DNA of 64,000 nt from Macondimonas sp045864775 (GCA_045864775.1 BTVR01000002.1:248001-312000), one strand, 5' to 3'. Shown: positions 6,435 through 16,451, counted from the first letter of the stretch. A program made the numbers and translations. The notes: generated from the sequence alone by a model not told the origin.

Positions 6435-9400
6435 CACGACAGGTCCGCCGGCAGCGCAGCAGGTGTTGGCCGCTTCCTGGCCAGCTGCCGCTGCTTGATC
6501 AGCGAGTACAGCGCCGGGATCACGACCAGGGTGAGGATGGTCGAAGACACCATGCCACCTACCATCGGCGCGGCGATGCGACGCATGACCTCCGAGCCTG
6601 TGCCGCTGCTCCACATGATCGGCAGCAGGCCGGCCATGATCGCAACCACGGTCATCATCTTCGGGCGCACGCGGTCGACCGCGCCTTCGATGATCGCGTC
6701 GCGGAGGTCGCCGGCATCCAGCGAGCGGCCTTCGGCCTGGCGCTGCGCGGCACGTGTCTCGAGTGCGTGGTCGAGGTAGATCAGCATCACCACGCCGGTT
6801 TCCGCGGCAACGCCCGCCAGTGCAATGAAGCCCACGATCACCGCGACGCTGACGTTGTAGTCAAGCAGCCACATCAGCCAGACGCCGCCGACGAGTGCGA
6901 ACGGTACCGACAGCATCACGATCAGCGACTCGGTGACGCGGCGGAAGTTGAGGTACAGCAGCAGGAAGATCAGTGCCAGCGTCACCGGGACGACGACGCG
7001 CATCTTTTCGGCGGCGCGCTGCATGTATTCGTACTGTCCGCTCCAGGTCACGTAGTAGCCCGGCGGGAACTGCACCTGCTCGGCGACCGCATCCTGCGCG
7101 GCCTGCACGTAGCGGCCCAGGTCGCTCTCGCGCGTGTCGACGTAGATGTAGGCCGCCAGCATCGCGTTTTCGGTGCGGATGCTCGGTGCCCCTTTCGTGA
7201 CCTCGATGCGCGCCAACTCGCCAAGGGGCACCTGCGCGCCGCCGGGCACGGGCACCAGGACCTGGTTGCCGATACGGTGCGGATCGTCTCGCAGCTCGCG
7301 CGGATAGCGCACGATCGCGCTGAATCGCTCGCGGCCCTGAAGGATGGTGGTGACGATCTCGCCGCCCAGAGCGGCCGCCACCACGTCCTGCACCTCGCCC
7401 AGGGTCACGCCGTACTGCGCCAGGCTGGGCAGGTCCGGGGTGATGTCGAGGTAGTAGGCGCCGGTCAGGCGTTCGGCGAACGCGCTGGTCGTCCCCGGCA
7501 CTTCGCGCACCACCGCTTCGATCTCGGTGGCCAGCGCGTCGAGTTGCTCAAGATCCGTGCCGAACAACTTGATGCCCACGGGCGTGCGGATGCCGGTGGC
7601 CAGCATGTCGGTCCGGGCCTTGATCGGCATCGTCCAGGAGTTGGCCACGCCCGGGAACTTCAGCGCCTCGTCCAACTCGGCGATGAGCTTGTCGGTGGTC
7701 ATGCCGTCCCGCCACTCGTCCTCGGGCTTGAGGTTGATGACGGTTTCGAACATCTCCAGCGGTGCGGGATCGGTGGCCGTCAGGGCACGGCCCGCCTTGC
7801 CGAACACCGACTCCACCTCCGGGAAGCCCTTGATGATCCGGTCCTGCTGCTGCAGCAGTTCGGAGGCCTTCGTCACCGACATGCCGGGGAGCGATGCGGG
7901 CATGTACAGGAGGGTGCCCTCGTTGAGCGTGGGCATGAACTCGCTGCCCAGGCGTGACGCCGGCCACAGGCTGGCGAACAGGGCGACCAGCGCGATCGCG
8001 ATCGTGGCCATGCGGTACCGCAGCACGACGTCGATCACGGGCCGATAGGCCGCGACCAGGAACCGGTTCACCGGGTTCTTCTGCTCGGGCATGATCTTGC
8101 CGCGCACGAACAGGAGCATGAGCACCGGCACCAAGGTCACCGAAAGCAGCGCACCACCGGCCAGGGCGAAGGTCTTGGTGAAGGCCAGCGGCTTGAACAG
8201 GCGGCCTTCCTGCGCCTCCAGGGCGAACACCGGAAGGAACGAGACGGTGATGATCATCAGGCTGAAGAACAGCGCCGGCCCGACCTCCCGGCAGGCGTCG
8301 ATGATCAGCTGGGCTCGGCTTCGGGAGCCGTCGGAGCGCTCGATGTGCTTGTGCGCGTTCTCGATCATCACGATCGCCGCGTCGACCATCACGCCGATCG
8401 AGATCGCGATGCCGCCCAAGCTCATGATGTTGGAGTTCATGCCGAGCGCACGCATCGCGATGACTGCGATCAGCACGCCGACCGGTAGCATGACGATCGC
8501 GACCAGCGCGCTGCGCGCATGGAACAGGAACAGCAGGCAAACCAGCGCGACGATCAGGCTCTCCTCGAGCAAGGTCGTGCGCAGCGTCTTGATCGCACGC
8601 ACGATGAGATCTGACCGGTCGTAGACCGCCTGGACGCTGACGCCTTCGGGCAAGCCGCGTGCAAGTTCCGCGATCTTGTCCTTTACCCCGCCGATCACGG
8701 CCAGGGCGTTCTCGCCGAACCGCGCAATGACGATCCCCGCCACGACGTCGCCTTCGCCGTCCAGGTCGGCGATGCCACGGCGCTCGTCGGGCACCAGTTC
8801 GACCCGGGCGACGTCGCCGATCAGCACCGGTGCGCCGCCTTCGGCGCGCAGCACCAGGCTCTCGATGTCCTCGATGCCGCGCAGGTAGCCACGTCCCCGG
8901 ACCATGTACTCGGTCTCGGTCATTTCGATCACGCGGCCGCCGACGTCGCGGTTGCTCGCGGCGATCACTTCGGACACCCGTGAGATCGGGATGTCGAACT
9001 CGCGCAGGCGCACGGGGTCGACGGTGATCGAGTACTGGCGCACGAAGCCGCCGACGCTGGCGACCTCGGCCACGCCGGGCGCGGTGGTGAGCTGGTAGCG
9101 CAGGTACCAGTCCTGCATGGCGCGCAGCTCGTCCAACGAGTGGCGGTCGCTCTTGAGGACGTATTCGTAAACCCAGCCCACGCCCGTGGCGTCGGGACCC
9201 AGTGCGGGCGCCACGCCGGGGGGCAGGTTCTTCGACGCGACGTTGAGGTTTTCGAGCACGCGCGAGCGCGCCCAGTACAGGTCCGTGCCCTCCTCGAAGA
9301 TGACGTAGATGAAGGAGGCGCCGAAGAACGAGAAGCCGCGGACGTCCTTTGATTTCGGCACCGCGAGCAGGGCGCTGGTCAGCGGATAGGTGACCTGGTC

Positions 9401-9586
9401 TTCGACCACCTGGGGCGCCTGCCCCGGATACTCGGTGAACACGATCACCTGCACGTCCGACAGGTCCGGCTGGGCATCCAGCGGCGTGTTCATCAGTGCG
9501 TAGATGCCACCGGCGACGATCGCCAGTGTCATCACCAGGACCAGGAAGACGTTGCGGACCGACCATTCGATGAGGCGGCCAAGCAT
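6434..9586 (-). CDS. cusA: CusA, Cu(I)/Ag(I) RND efflux pump
   Basis: 1050 residues starting MLGRLIEWSVRNVFLVLV, full length for heavy-metal RND proteins. Twelve membrane helices in two sets of six. It carries the HME-RND signature GVMVDAAIVMIENAHKH, the periplasmic segment MPTLNEGTLLYMPASLPGMS with methionines expected in a Cu/Ag path, and LAGVAAETGVVMLIYLD of the CusA branch. It exports monovalent copper or silver from periplasm or membrane through CusB and CusC. Its ATG follows the cusB stop by one base. Confidence 0.95.
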   Translation of the reverse strand: MLGRLIEWSVRNVFLVLVMTLAIVAGGIYALMNTPLDAQPDLSDVQVIVFTEYPGQAPQVVEDQVTYPLTSALLAVPKSKDVRGFSFFGASFIYVIFEEGTDLYWARSRVLENLNVASKNLPPGVAPALGPDATGVGWVYEYVLKSDRHSLDELRAMQDWYLRYQLTTAPGVAEVASVGGFVRQYSITVDPVRLREFDIPISRVSEVIAASNRDVGGRVIEMTETEYMVRGRGYLRGIEDIESLVLRAEGGAPVLIGDVARVELVPDERRGIADLDGEGDVVAGIVIARFGENALAVIGGVKDKIAELARGLPEGVSVQAVYDRSDLIVRAIKTLRTTLLEESLIVALVCLLFLFHARSALVAIVMLPVGVLIAVIAMRALGMNSNIMSLGGIAISIGVMVDAAIVMIENAHKHIERSDGSRSRAQLIIDACREVGPALFFSLMIITVSFLPVFALEAQEGRLFKPLAFTKTFALAGGALLSVTLVPVLMLLFVRGKIMPEQKNPVNRFLVAAYRPVIDVVLRYRMATIAIALVALFASLWPASRLGSEFMPTLNEGTLLYMPASLPGMSVTKASELLQQQDRIIKGFPEVESVFGKAGRALTATDPAPLEMFETVINLKPEDEWRDGMTTDKLIAELDEALKFPGVANSWTMPIKARTDMLATGIRTPVGIKLFGTDLEQLDALATEIEAVVREVPGTTSAFAERLTGAYYLDITPDLPSLAQYGVTLGEVQDVVAAALGGEIVTTILQGRERFSAIVRYPRELRDDPHRIGNQVLVPVPGGAQVPLGELARIEVTKGAPSIRTENAMLAAYIYVDTRESDLGRYVQAAQDAVAEQVQFPPGYYVTWSGQYEYMQRAAEKMRVVVPVTLALIFLLLYLNFRRVTESLIVMLSVPFALVGGVWLMWLLDYNVSVAVIVGFIALAGVAAETGVVMLIYLDHALETRAAQRQAEGRSLDAGDLRDAIIEGAVDRVRPKMMTVVAIMAGLLPIMWSSGTGSEVMRRIAAPMVGGMVSSTILTLVVIPALYSLIKQRQLARKRPTPAALPADLS

Positions 9587-9587
9587 G

Positions 9588-11000
9588 TCAGTGCCCCTCG
9601 TGGCTGCTGGGGGAGGGCGGAGTCTTCTCCGGGGCGGCGGGCATGGAGTGGCCGGCGTGCGGATCAGCAACCTCATCACCATGGGCTGCGTGCGGGTCAG
9701 CGGCGTCCTCACCGTGCCCGGCGTGCGGATCCTCAGTGGTGCCCGAGGGGGTCCCGTGTCCTGTGTGACCTTCAAGTCCTTGGAGCGCCGACTGCAGGTT
9801 GCTTTCTGCGTCGATCAGGAAGTTGGCCGAGACCACGACCTGCTCGCCCTCGGCGACCCCGTCCAGAATCTCGATACGATCGCCGCCGCGCCGCCCCAGG
9901 GTGACATCCCGCGGCGCGAAACTGCCGGGGCCGGTCTCGACCAGCACCACCTGGCGGGTGCCGCTGTCGAGCACGGCCGAGCGCGGGACGGTCAGGACCG
10001 GTCCGGACCCCGGCTCCTCGAGCAGCACCGTTCCGTAGAGCCCTGGACGCAGATCGCCGGCCGGGTTGGGCAGCGCGATGCGCACGTCCACCGTGCGGGT
10101 CATGGCATCGATGATGGGCTGCACGAAGGCGACTTCGCCCTCGGCCACCTGGCCAGGCAGGGCCACGGTTTCAAACCGGGCCGCCTGGCCGGGCTTGATG
10201 TCCGCGGCCTGCGCCGCGGGCACCTTGGCGATCACCCACACCGTCGACAGGTCGGCCAGGCGCAGGATGGTCTCGCCCGGCTCGAAGCGCGCGCCCTGGA
10301 CCACCGGCTTCTCGATCACGACCGCGTCCGCGGGTGCGGTGAGCACCAGGGCCGTCTTGCCGAGCTGCGCGTCGCTGATTTCCCAGTTGCGCAGGCGGGT
10401 GCGGGCGGCATCGCGCAGCCGGATCATTGACGCCGCGCTCGCGGGGTCGGACGCCGCCAGCCTGCGGGCGGTCTCGTCGGCCAGCTGGTATTCCTGCTGC
10501 GCCGCGGCCAGCTGCGGGCTGTAGACGGACAGCAGCGGTTGCCCCGCGCGGACCCGCATGCCGGTCTGGTTCGCGTACAGCCGCTCCACCCAGCCTTCGA
10601 AGCGTGGCGCGATCGCGTACTGCCGGGTCTCGTCAACCTCGACGGTGCCGCTGGTGCGCACGGTCGCAGCCAGGACTGCGCGCTGGACCGCTTCGGTGCG
10701 CACGCCCAGCGCCTGCACCTTGTCGGGTGGCATCACCACCGTTCCCGGCGCCGCGGCAGGCGCGTCGCCGGCGTAGACCGGAATGTAGTCCATGCCCATC
10801 GGGTCCTTCTTCGGCACCGGCGAGGTGTCCGGAAGGCCCATGGGATTGCGGTAATAGAGCACCTTGCGTTCCGCGGCCGGCGCTTCGGCGGACGTGGCTG
10901 CGCTCGGAGCATCGTTCGTCGCGCGGCCGGCCATCCAGCCGACGGCGAGGGCGGCGAGTGCGACGCCGATGGCGAGCGACAGGGTCTGGACACGGGTCAT
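9588..11000 (-). CDS. cusB: CusB, periplasmic adaptor of the Cus efflux system
   Basis: 470 residues. N-terminal membrane anchor, then a heavy-metal-binding domain at about 48-77 (YYRNPMGLPDTSP, KKDPMGMDYIPVY), then barrel-sandwich, hairpin and beta-barrel domains of RND adaptors (GTVEVDETRQYAIAPRFEGW). The C-terminus is unusual: after LQSALQGLEG a His-rich tail repeats DPHAGHG-type units, a likely extra Cu/Ag-binding segment. Overlaps cusC by 4 bp. Confidence 0.95.
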   Translation of the reverse strand: MTRVQTLSLAIGVALAALAVGWMAGRATNDAPSAATSAEAPAAERKVLYYRNPMGLPDTSPVPKKDPMGMDYIPVYAGDAPAAAPGTVVMPPDKVQALGVRTEAVQRAVLAATVRTSGTVEVDETRQYAIAPRFEGWVERLYANQTGMRVRAGQPLLSVYSPQLAAAQQEYQLADETARRLAASDPASAASMIRLRDAARTRLRNWEISDAQLGKTALVLTAPADAVVIEKPVVQGARFEPGETILRLADLSTVWVIAKVPAAQAADIKPGQAARFETVALPGQVAEGEVAFVQPIIDAMTRTVDVRIALPNPAGDLRPGLYGTVLLEEPGSGPVLTVPRSAVLDSGTRQVVLVETGPGSFAPRDVTLGRRGGDRIEILDGVAEGEQVVVSANFLIDAESNLQSALQGLEGHTGHGTPSGTTEDPHAGHGEDAADPHAAHGDEVADPHAGHSMPAAPEKTPPSPSSHEGH

Positions 11001-12319
11001 CGGATCTCTCCTTCGATGGCGCGCACGGCGGCGGCGCCCAACAGTTCGTCACGCAGTGCATCGACCCGTGCGAGGTCGGCGCCCTGCCATTCATTGAGTG
11101 CTTCCAGCAGCGTCCCGAAGTCGACTTCGCCGACCTGGTAGCTGGCCAGCGCGGACTGCCAGGTGGCGTCGGCCTGCGGCAGCAGCGTGTTCTCGATCAG
11201 CGCGCGGCGCTCGCGTGCGCTGGTCCACTGCGACCAGGCGGAGGCGCCGCTTTCCTCGACGGCCCGCAACGTGGCATCTCTGCGGGCCAGCGCCGCGTCT
11301 TCGAGCAGGCGCGACTCGCGCTCGCGTTCGCGGCGGGCGCGCTGCTGGAACGGGATCTCGACCTCGAGCATCAGCTCGGTGCTTTCGAGGCCGTTGCCGA
11401 GCTGCATCGCACCCACGCCCAGGGTGATGTCCGGAAAGCGGTTGCGACGCTGCAGCACCACGTTCGTGCGCGCCGCCTCGGCGCGGGCCTGCTGCGAGCG
11501 CACCGCGGGATGCGCATCGGCGTCATCCAGTGCCTCGGCAAGCGAGGCGCTGTGGACGGCGAGGCGCGGCGCCTCGCCGGGAGTCGCCAGCGGTGCATCG
11601 GACCGGCGCCCCAGCACCGCGTTCAAGGTGGCGGCCGCCTCCTGCTTGGTCGCGAGGCGTTCGATCCGCTCGCGCTGTAGGCTGGTCTGCTCGACCTGGG
11701 CGCGGATGGCATCCTGCTGCGCCGCGCGACCCAGGGCGTAGCGCACGCCGGCTATTTCCTCGACCTGCCGGAGCAGGGCGATGCGGCGGTCGAGCACGGC
11801 CACGGCCTGATCGGCATGCCAGTAGCGCACGTACGCCGCTTCAGCCTCTGCCAGCAGGTCGCGCGCCGCGGTGATGCGGTCAAGCCCGACCGCGACCGCG
11901 TCCTGGCTGGCCGCGGTCCGCGCCAGACCACGCTTGCCCCAGAGCGGGAAGCGCTGGCGCAATGCGTAGTCGACTTGGCGGTCTGCACCGGCGGAGCGCC
12001 AGGGCTTGTCCGGATCGAGGCCGCGGAATCCAAGGGAAGCCGTCGGGTCGGGTAGGGCGCCCGCTGGCTGGATCCGTGCCTCAGCGGCCTGGGCCTCGAA
12101 GTCCATGGCCCGCAATTCCGGGTTGTGTTCCAGAACCCAGGCGCGGATCGACTCGAGGCTGTGCCCCGGCACGGGTTCACTTGCGGTCACAGGTAGCGCC
12201 AGCGTCCACAGGGCGCCGGCGAGCACGCCGGCAAGAAGGTGCCGGAGTGGTTGCCGACGGCGGAACAGCGGGCGAGGGTGCGGGCGCCAGGCCTGCAATC
12301 GGTGGAACAGGGATGCCAT
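10997..12319 (-). CDS. cusC: CusC-like outer-membrane efflux channel (TolC family)
   Basis: 440 residues from MASLFHRLQAWRP. An N-terminal export signal (LLAGVLAGALWTLALPVTAS) precedes two TolC-type repeats of long coiled helices rich in Ala, Arg and Glu. No lipobox cysteine is visible. It forms the outer-membrane duct for CusBA. The reading frame continues upstream, but this ATG follows the metallo-hydrolase stop by one base and is followed by the signal peptide. Confidence 0.92.
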   Translation of the reverse strand: MASLFHRLQAWRPHPRPLFRRRQPLRHLLAGVLAGALWTLALPVTASEPVPGHSLESIRAWVLEHNPELRAMDFEAQAAEARIQPAGALPDPTASLGFRGLDPDKPWRSAGADRQVDYALRQRFPLWGKRGLARTAASQDAVAVGLDRITAARDLLAEAEAAYVRYWHADQAVAVLDRRIALLRQVEEIAGVRYALGRAAQQDAIRAQVEQTSLQRERIERLATKQEAAATLNAVLGRRSDAPLATPGEAPRLAVHSASLAEALDDADAHPAVRSQQARAEAARTNVVLQRRNRFPDITLGVGAMQLGNGLESTELMLEVEIPFQQRARRERERESRLLEDAALARRDATLRAVEESGASAWSQWTSARERRALIENTLLPQADATWQSALASYQVGEVDFGTLLEALNEWQGADLARVDALRDELLGAAAVRAIEGEIR

Positions 12320-12320
12320 A

Positions 12321-13274
12321 TCAGTGTCCTTGGGCCGACACGACGCAGGTCGCTCGGACGAGGGCAGGAACCCATGCCGTGACGCAGCCACGGCGCGAAC
12401 GCACAGGACCGCGCCGCACAGAGGTGCGGAGCAGTTCGCTGGCGTTGATCGCCATCGGACTGTCCAGATAGATGGGCACCGAACCCAGGCGTCCGGCCTG
12501 GCGCAGCTTCCACAGGTAGTAGAGCAGGAGTTGCGCGCGGCCCACCGCGAAGGCGGGAATGACCACCGTGCCGCCGCGGCCGACCGTCTTTTCGATGACG
12601 GCCCCGAGGGCTTCGGCCGCGTCGCTCGGCGCATGGGTCCGGTTGCCGTAGGTGGACTCGATCACCACGTAGTCGGCTTCGGCCACGGGCTGCGGATCGA
12701 ACAGCATCGGGTCGTCGTAGCGACCCAAGTCGCCGGAGAACACGATGCGCTTGCCACCCCAGTCGATCTCCGCCGTGGCGGCGCCCAGGATATGTCCGGC
12801 ATAGCGGAAAGTCAGTGTCGCGCCGTCGGCAAGCGAGACCGGCTTGCCGAACGGTACGTTGGAGAACTGCTTGAGCGCGCGCTCGGCATCCTGCACTGTA
12901 TACAGCGGCAGCGCGGGCTTGTGCTTGCTGAAACCCTTTCGATTGGCGTACTCGGCATCCTTTTCCTGCAGGTGGCCGCTGTCCTTGAGGATCAGTTCGG
13001 CCACGTCGCGGGTTGCGGCGGTGGCGTAGATGCGTCCGCGAAAGCCATCACGCACGAGCTTGGGCAGGTAGCCGGAGTGGTCCAGGTGCGCGTGCGTCAA
13101 TACCACCGCGTCGAGTGCCTTCGGCGCGACCGGCAATGGCTCCCAGTTCAGCTCGCGCAGGTTCTTCAGGCCCTGGAACAGGCCGCAGTCGACCAGGATG
13201 TGCTTTCCATTGTGGCTCAGCAGATGCTTGGAGCCGGTGACGGTGCCGGCACCGCCGAATGAGGTGAGCTTCAA
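12321..13274 (-). CDS. Metallo-beta-lactamase/beta-CASP RNase-like protein, C-terminally truncated
   Basis: 317 residues from a TTG at 13274 (GAGGA upstream; LKLTSFGGAGTVTGSK is the family N-terminus). H61, H63, D65 and H66 of LTHAHLDHSG form the zinc site; SGDLGRYDDP and VIESTYGNRTH continue the CPSF/Ysh1-like fold. It follows the beta-CASP pattern to LDSPMAINASELL, then switches to RTSVRRGPVRSRRG and stops. The last 130-150 residues, including the C-terminal histidine motifs, are missing. Probably inactive. Confidence 0.8.
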   Translation of the reverse strand: MKLTSFGGAGTVTGSKHLLSHNGKHILVDCGLFQGLKNLRELNWEPLPVAPKALDAVVLTHAHLDHSGYLPKLVRDGFRGRIYATAATRDVAELILKDSGHLQEKDAEYANRKGFSKHKPALPLYTVQDAERALKQFSNVPFGKPVSLADGATLTFRYAGHILGAATAEIDWGGKRIVFSGDLGRYDDPMLFDPQPVAEADYVVIESTYGNRTHAPSDAAEALGAVIEKTVGRGGTVVIPAFAVGRAQLLLYYLWKLRQAGRLGSVPIYLDSPMAINASELLRTSVRRGPVRSRRGCVTAWVPALVRATCVVSAQGH

Positions 13275-13335
13275 GATCGGAATCCTCAGGGTGTGAATGC
13301 AGCGATGTCGGCCGGGGGGCCATCGAAGCGACGCA

Positions 13336-14355
13336 TCAAGTGTGGCCGCTCGTCCAGGCGGGAGGATCGCTGGCCGGGAAAGAATCGATACTCGCCCGGT
13401 CCACCTCGTCGAGCGGCTCGGGCGAGCGACGATGACGCACCAGGTTCGTCGCGCCCTCCTTGTCCGCGGCCAGCGCAAGCGCGATCAGTGGCGCCAGCGC
13501 GATCGCATTGCTCTCATGCCGCACGGCATCGGTGGAGACGATACGGCTGCACAGCGACGTGAGCTGCTGGTAGGCGTCTTCGGCGAAGATGGCATGCACC
13601 ACGGCAACGATGGGCTTCACAAAGCCCTGCTGAGGCAACTGCCGGGCGGCTTCGACCAGCGTGCGGCCGGAGGAGGCAATGTCATCGACCAGCACCGGTT
13701 GACGACCATGCCAGGCGGACAGGTCGGACACCGCGACCTCGACGTTGCGATCGCCGTGGCGGATCTTGCGCAGGACCGCGTGGGGGGCGCCGATGCGCTG
13801 GGCAAAGGCGGCCACCCATTGCTCGCTTTCTTCGTCCGGACCGATCACCAAAGGGCTCTCCACCTCGGCGGCGATCCAGTCGGCCAGTAGCGGCGCGGCG
13901 TGCAGTGTGTCGGCTGGCACGGTGTAGAGTGCCGACAGCGCCGGGTAGCGATGTAGATGGGGATCGACCGTGACCAGGCGGTCGAAGCTCGACGACACGA
14001 GACGGGCGAAGCTGCGGGACGTAATCGCTTCTCCCGGGTGGAACCGGCGATCTTGCCGCATGTAGGCCAGGTAAGGCGCCACCAGGGTCACCTCGCGGGC
14101 ACCCAGGTCACGGGCGGCATCGGCCGCAAACACCAGCGACAGGAAGCCGGGATCCGGCTGCGCCAGTGTCTGCACGAGAACCACGGACTTGTCCGCCACG
14201 TCGGCGGCGATGCGCACGTAGCTTTCGCCGTCGGGAAACCGGCGGGTTTCCAGCGTCCCCTGTTCCCACTTTCCGGCGGCGGCCAGTTGACGGGCGAATG
14301 CGTCGTTGCCCGGAAGCGGCAAGATCAGTCGATCGGAGGACGCCATCGCGGTCAT
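13336..14355 (-). CDS. prs: Ribose-phosphate pyrophosphokinase (PRPP synthetase) with C-terminal tail
   Basis: 339 residues making PRPP from ribose-5-phosphate and ATP. Tandem phosphoribosyltransferase-like domains: RRFPDGESYVRI, the ATP region YMRQDRRFHPGEAIT, and the PRPP loop VLVDDIASSGRTL. About 25 residues longer than usual, ending with DEVDRASIDSFPASDPPAW, a motif found at the ends of many small proteobacterial stress proteins. Overlaps copB by 4 bp (ATGA). A second prs in a copper operon is probably a mobile paralogue of the housekeeping gene. Confidence 0.9.
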   Translation of the reverse strand: MTAMASSDRLILPLPGNDAFARQLAAAGKWEQGTLETRRFPDGESYVRIAADVADKSVVLVQTLAQPDPGFLSLVFAADAARDLGAREVTLVAPYLAYMRQDRRFHPGEAITSRSFARLVSSSFDRLVTVDPHLHRYPALSALYTVPADTLHAAPLLADWIAAEVESPLVIGPDEESEQWVAAFAQRIGAPHAVLRKIRHGDRNVEVAVSDLSAWHGRQPVLVDDIASSGRTLVEAARQLPQQGFVKPIVAVVHAIFAEDAYQQLTSLCSRIVSTDAVRHESNAIALAPLIALALAADKEGATNLVRHRRSPEPLDEVDRASIDSFPASDPPAWTSGHT

Positions 14356-16451
14356 GCGTGCCGCCTGTAGAAACGAAGGAGTTGGGCATTGATGGCGACG
14401 ATCACCGTGCTGGCCGACATGAAGACGGCAGCGATGGCGGGCGTCATCAGGAAGCCCGTCCCGAAGGTGATGCCCGCGGCCATCGGCACCGCGACGGTGT
14501 TGTAGCCGGTCGCCCAGATCAGGTTCTGGACCATCTTGCGATAGGTCGCGCGCGACAGGCCCAGGATCGCTCCCACGTCGCGCGGATCGCTGCGGACGAG
14601 TACGACGTCGGCGGACTCCACGGCCACGTCCGTGCCTGCGCCGATGGCCACGCCCAGGTCGGCCTGCACCAGCGCCGGGGCGTCGTTCACGCCGTCGCCC
14701 ACCATGGCCACCGACAGGCCGCGTGCCTGCAGCTCCCGGATCTTCTCGGATTTCTGGTCGGGCAGCACCTCGGCGAAGTACTCGGAGATCCCGAGTTCCT
14801 TGGACACCGATTCGGCCACGCCCCGTGCATCGCCCGTCAGCATCACCGAGCGAATCCCCAACCGGGTCAATTCCGCGATGGCCTCCTTGGACTCCGGCCG
14901 TACGATATCGGCGAGCGCGAAGAGCGCGCGCGCCTGGCCGTCGCGTTCGAGCACGACGACGGTCTTTCCCGCGGATTCGAGCTGTCCAAGCCGCTCGTGG
15001 GTGATGGCGTTGCCCTGGCGGGCCAGGTGGCCCGGGCTGACGATGCGCACGCGCACATCGCCGACGACGGCGACGATGCCTTCGCCGGTGATGTTGCTCA
15101 CTTCACTGGCCTTGGGGAGGGCGATGCCGCGGCGCTTGGCCTCGGCCACGATGCCATGGGCGATCGGGTGTTCCGACTGGCTTTCCGCCGCCGCGGCGAA
15201 GGCCAGCTCCTGGCTCTCGTCACCCTCCTGCAGCAACACGATGTCGCTGACCCCGAAGCGCCCCTCGGTCAGGGTGCCCGTCTTGTCGAACACGACCGCA
15301 TCCAGCCGGCGCGCGCGCTCGAACGCGGCCCGGTCACGGATCAGCAAGCCATTGCTTGCGCTCAGCGACGTGCTGACCGCGACCACCAACGGCACCGCCA
15401 GCCCCAGCGCGTGCGGGCAGGCGACGACCATGACGGTGACCATGCGCTCGATGGCGAAATTGAGCGGCGCGTCGAGCATCAGCCACCAGACCAGCAGCGT
15501 ACCGACGCCCACAGCCAAGGCGATGTAGGTCAGCCAGGCCGCGGCGCGGTTGGCGATGTCCTGCGTACGCGAACGGGTCTGCTGCGCCTTCTTGACCAGC
15601 TCGATCACCTGCGACAGATACGTGGCATCGCCCGTGGCCGTGACGCGGATGGTGACGGCGTTCGCCCCGTTGATGGCGCCGCCGATCGCGGTGGCGCCGA
15701 CTCCCTTGGTGACCGGCCGGGATTCGCCGGTGAGCATGGCTTCATTGAAGCCCGAGGAACCCTCGGTTATCTCGCCGTCCACCGGTACCTTGGCGCCCGG
15801 GCGGACTATCACGCGGTCGCCCGGCTGCAACGCACTGATCGGCACGTCATGCAGGCTGCCATCGCCGTCGATGCGGGTGGCGCTGTCGGGCAGCAGCTTG
15901 ACCAGTTCCTCCAGGGCGCGCGAGGCGCCCATGACCGAGCGCATTTCGACCCAGTGCCCCAGCAGCATGATCGCGATCAGCGTCACCAGCTCCCAGTAGA
16001 ACTCCTGGCCCGGAAAGCCGAAGGTCACGGCCACCGAGAAGACGTAGGCCGCCGAGATGGCCAACGCGATCAGCGTCATCATGCCGGGCTGGCGCTTGCG
16101 CAGTTCGGAGACGACGCCGACCAGGAACGGCCAGCCGCCATAGAGATAGGCCACGGTCGACAAGGCGAACAGGACGTAACGATCGCCGCGGAAGGCCAGC
16201 ACCTCGCCCAGGCCCAGGGCGTGCTGGATCATGGGCGACAGCGCGAGGACGAACGGAGTCAGCAGCAGCGTGACCCAGAAGCGCCTGCGGAAGTCGGCGA
16301 CCATGGCACCGTGGTCGTGGCCGGCATGCCCGGAATGTCCGGCGTGAGTGGAGCCCGCAGCGCTCACCACGGCTTTGGCCGGCGGCGACGGAGAATGGGC
16401 GTGATTGCCGTGATCGTGATGATGCTGCGCGTGCGGATCATGGGGATTCAT
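14352..16451 (-). CDS. copB: Copper-translocating P1B-type ATPase, CopB class
   Basis: 699 residues from MNPHDPHAQHHH. A His-rich N-terminus (1-50) replaces the CxxC domains of CopA. The membrane metal site is CPH at 345-347 (VVACPHALG), the P1B-3 type. TGES is at about 241, phosphorylation D389 in DKTGT, hinge MVGDGVNDAP. It pumps copper or silver to the periplasm, where CusCBA can take over. Starts within the stop of the methyltransferase gene (ATGA overlap). Confidence 0.95.
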   Translation of the reverse strand: MNPHDPHAQHHHDHGNHAHSPSPPAKAVVSAAGSTHAGHSGHAGHDHGAMVADFRRRFWVTLLLTPFVLALSPMIQHALGLGEVLAFRGDRYVLFALSTVAYLYGGWPFLVGVVSELRKRQPGMMTLIALAISAAYVFSVAVTFGFPGQEFYWELVTLIAIMLLGHWVEMRSVMGASRALEELVKLLPDSATRIDGDGSLHDVPISALQPGDRVIVRPGAKVPVDGEITEGSSGFNEAMLTGESRPVTKGVGATAIGGAINGANAVTIRVTATGDATYLSQVIELVKKAQQTRSRTQDIANRAAAWLTYIALAVGVGTLLVWWLMLDAPLNFAIERMVTVMVVACPHALGLAVPLVVAVSTSLSASNGLLIRDRAAFERARRLDAVVFDKTGTLTEGRFGVSDIVLLQEGDESQELAFAAAAESQSEHPIAHGIVAEAKRRGIALPKASEVSNITGEGIVAVVGDVRVRIVSPGHLARQGNAITHERLGQLESAGKTVVVLERDGQARALFALADIVRPESKEAIAELTRLGIRSVMLTGDARGVAESVSKELGISEYFAEVLPDQKSEKIRELQARGLSVAMVGDGVNDAPALVQADLGVAIGAGTDVAVESADVVLVRSDPRDVGAILGLSRATYRKMVQNLIWATGYNTVAVPMAAGITFGTGFLMTPAIAAVFMSASTVIVAINAQLLRFYRRHA

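Noticed and set aside
6317..7957. 546-codon plus-strand open frame opposite cusA
   Set aside because: Long because of GC bias; composition is unnatural (His/Arg/Asp-rich) and the minus strand is a full-length RND pump.
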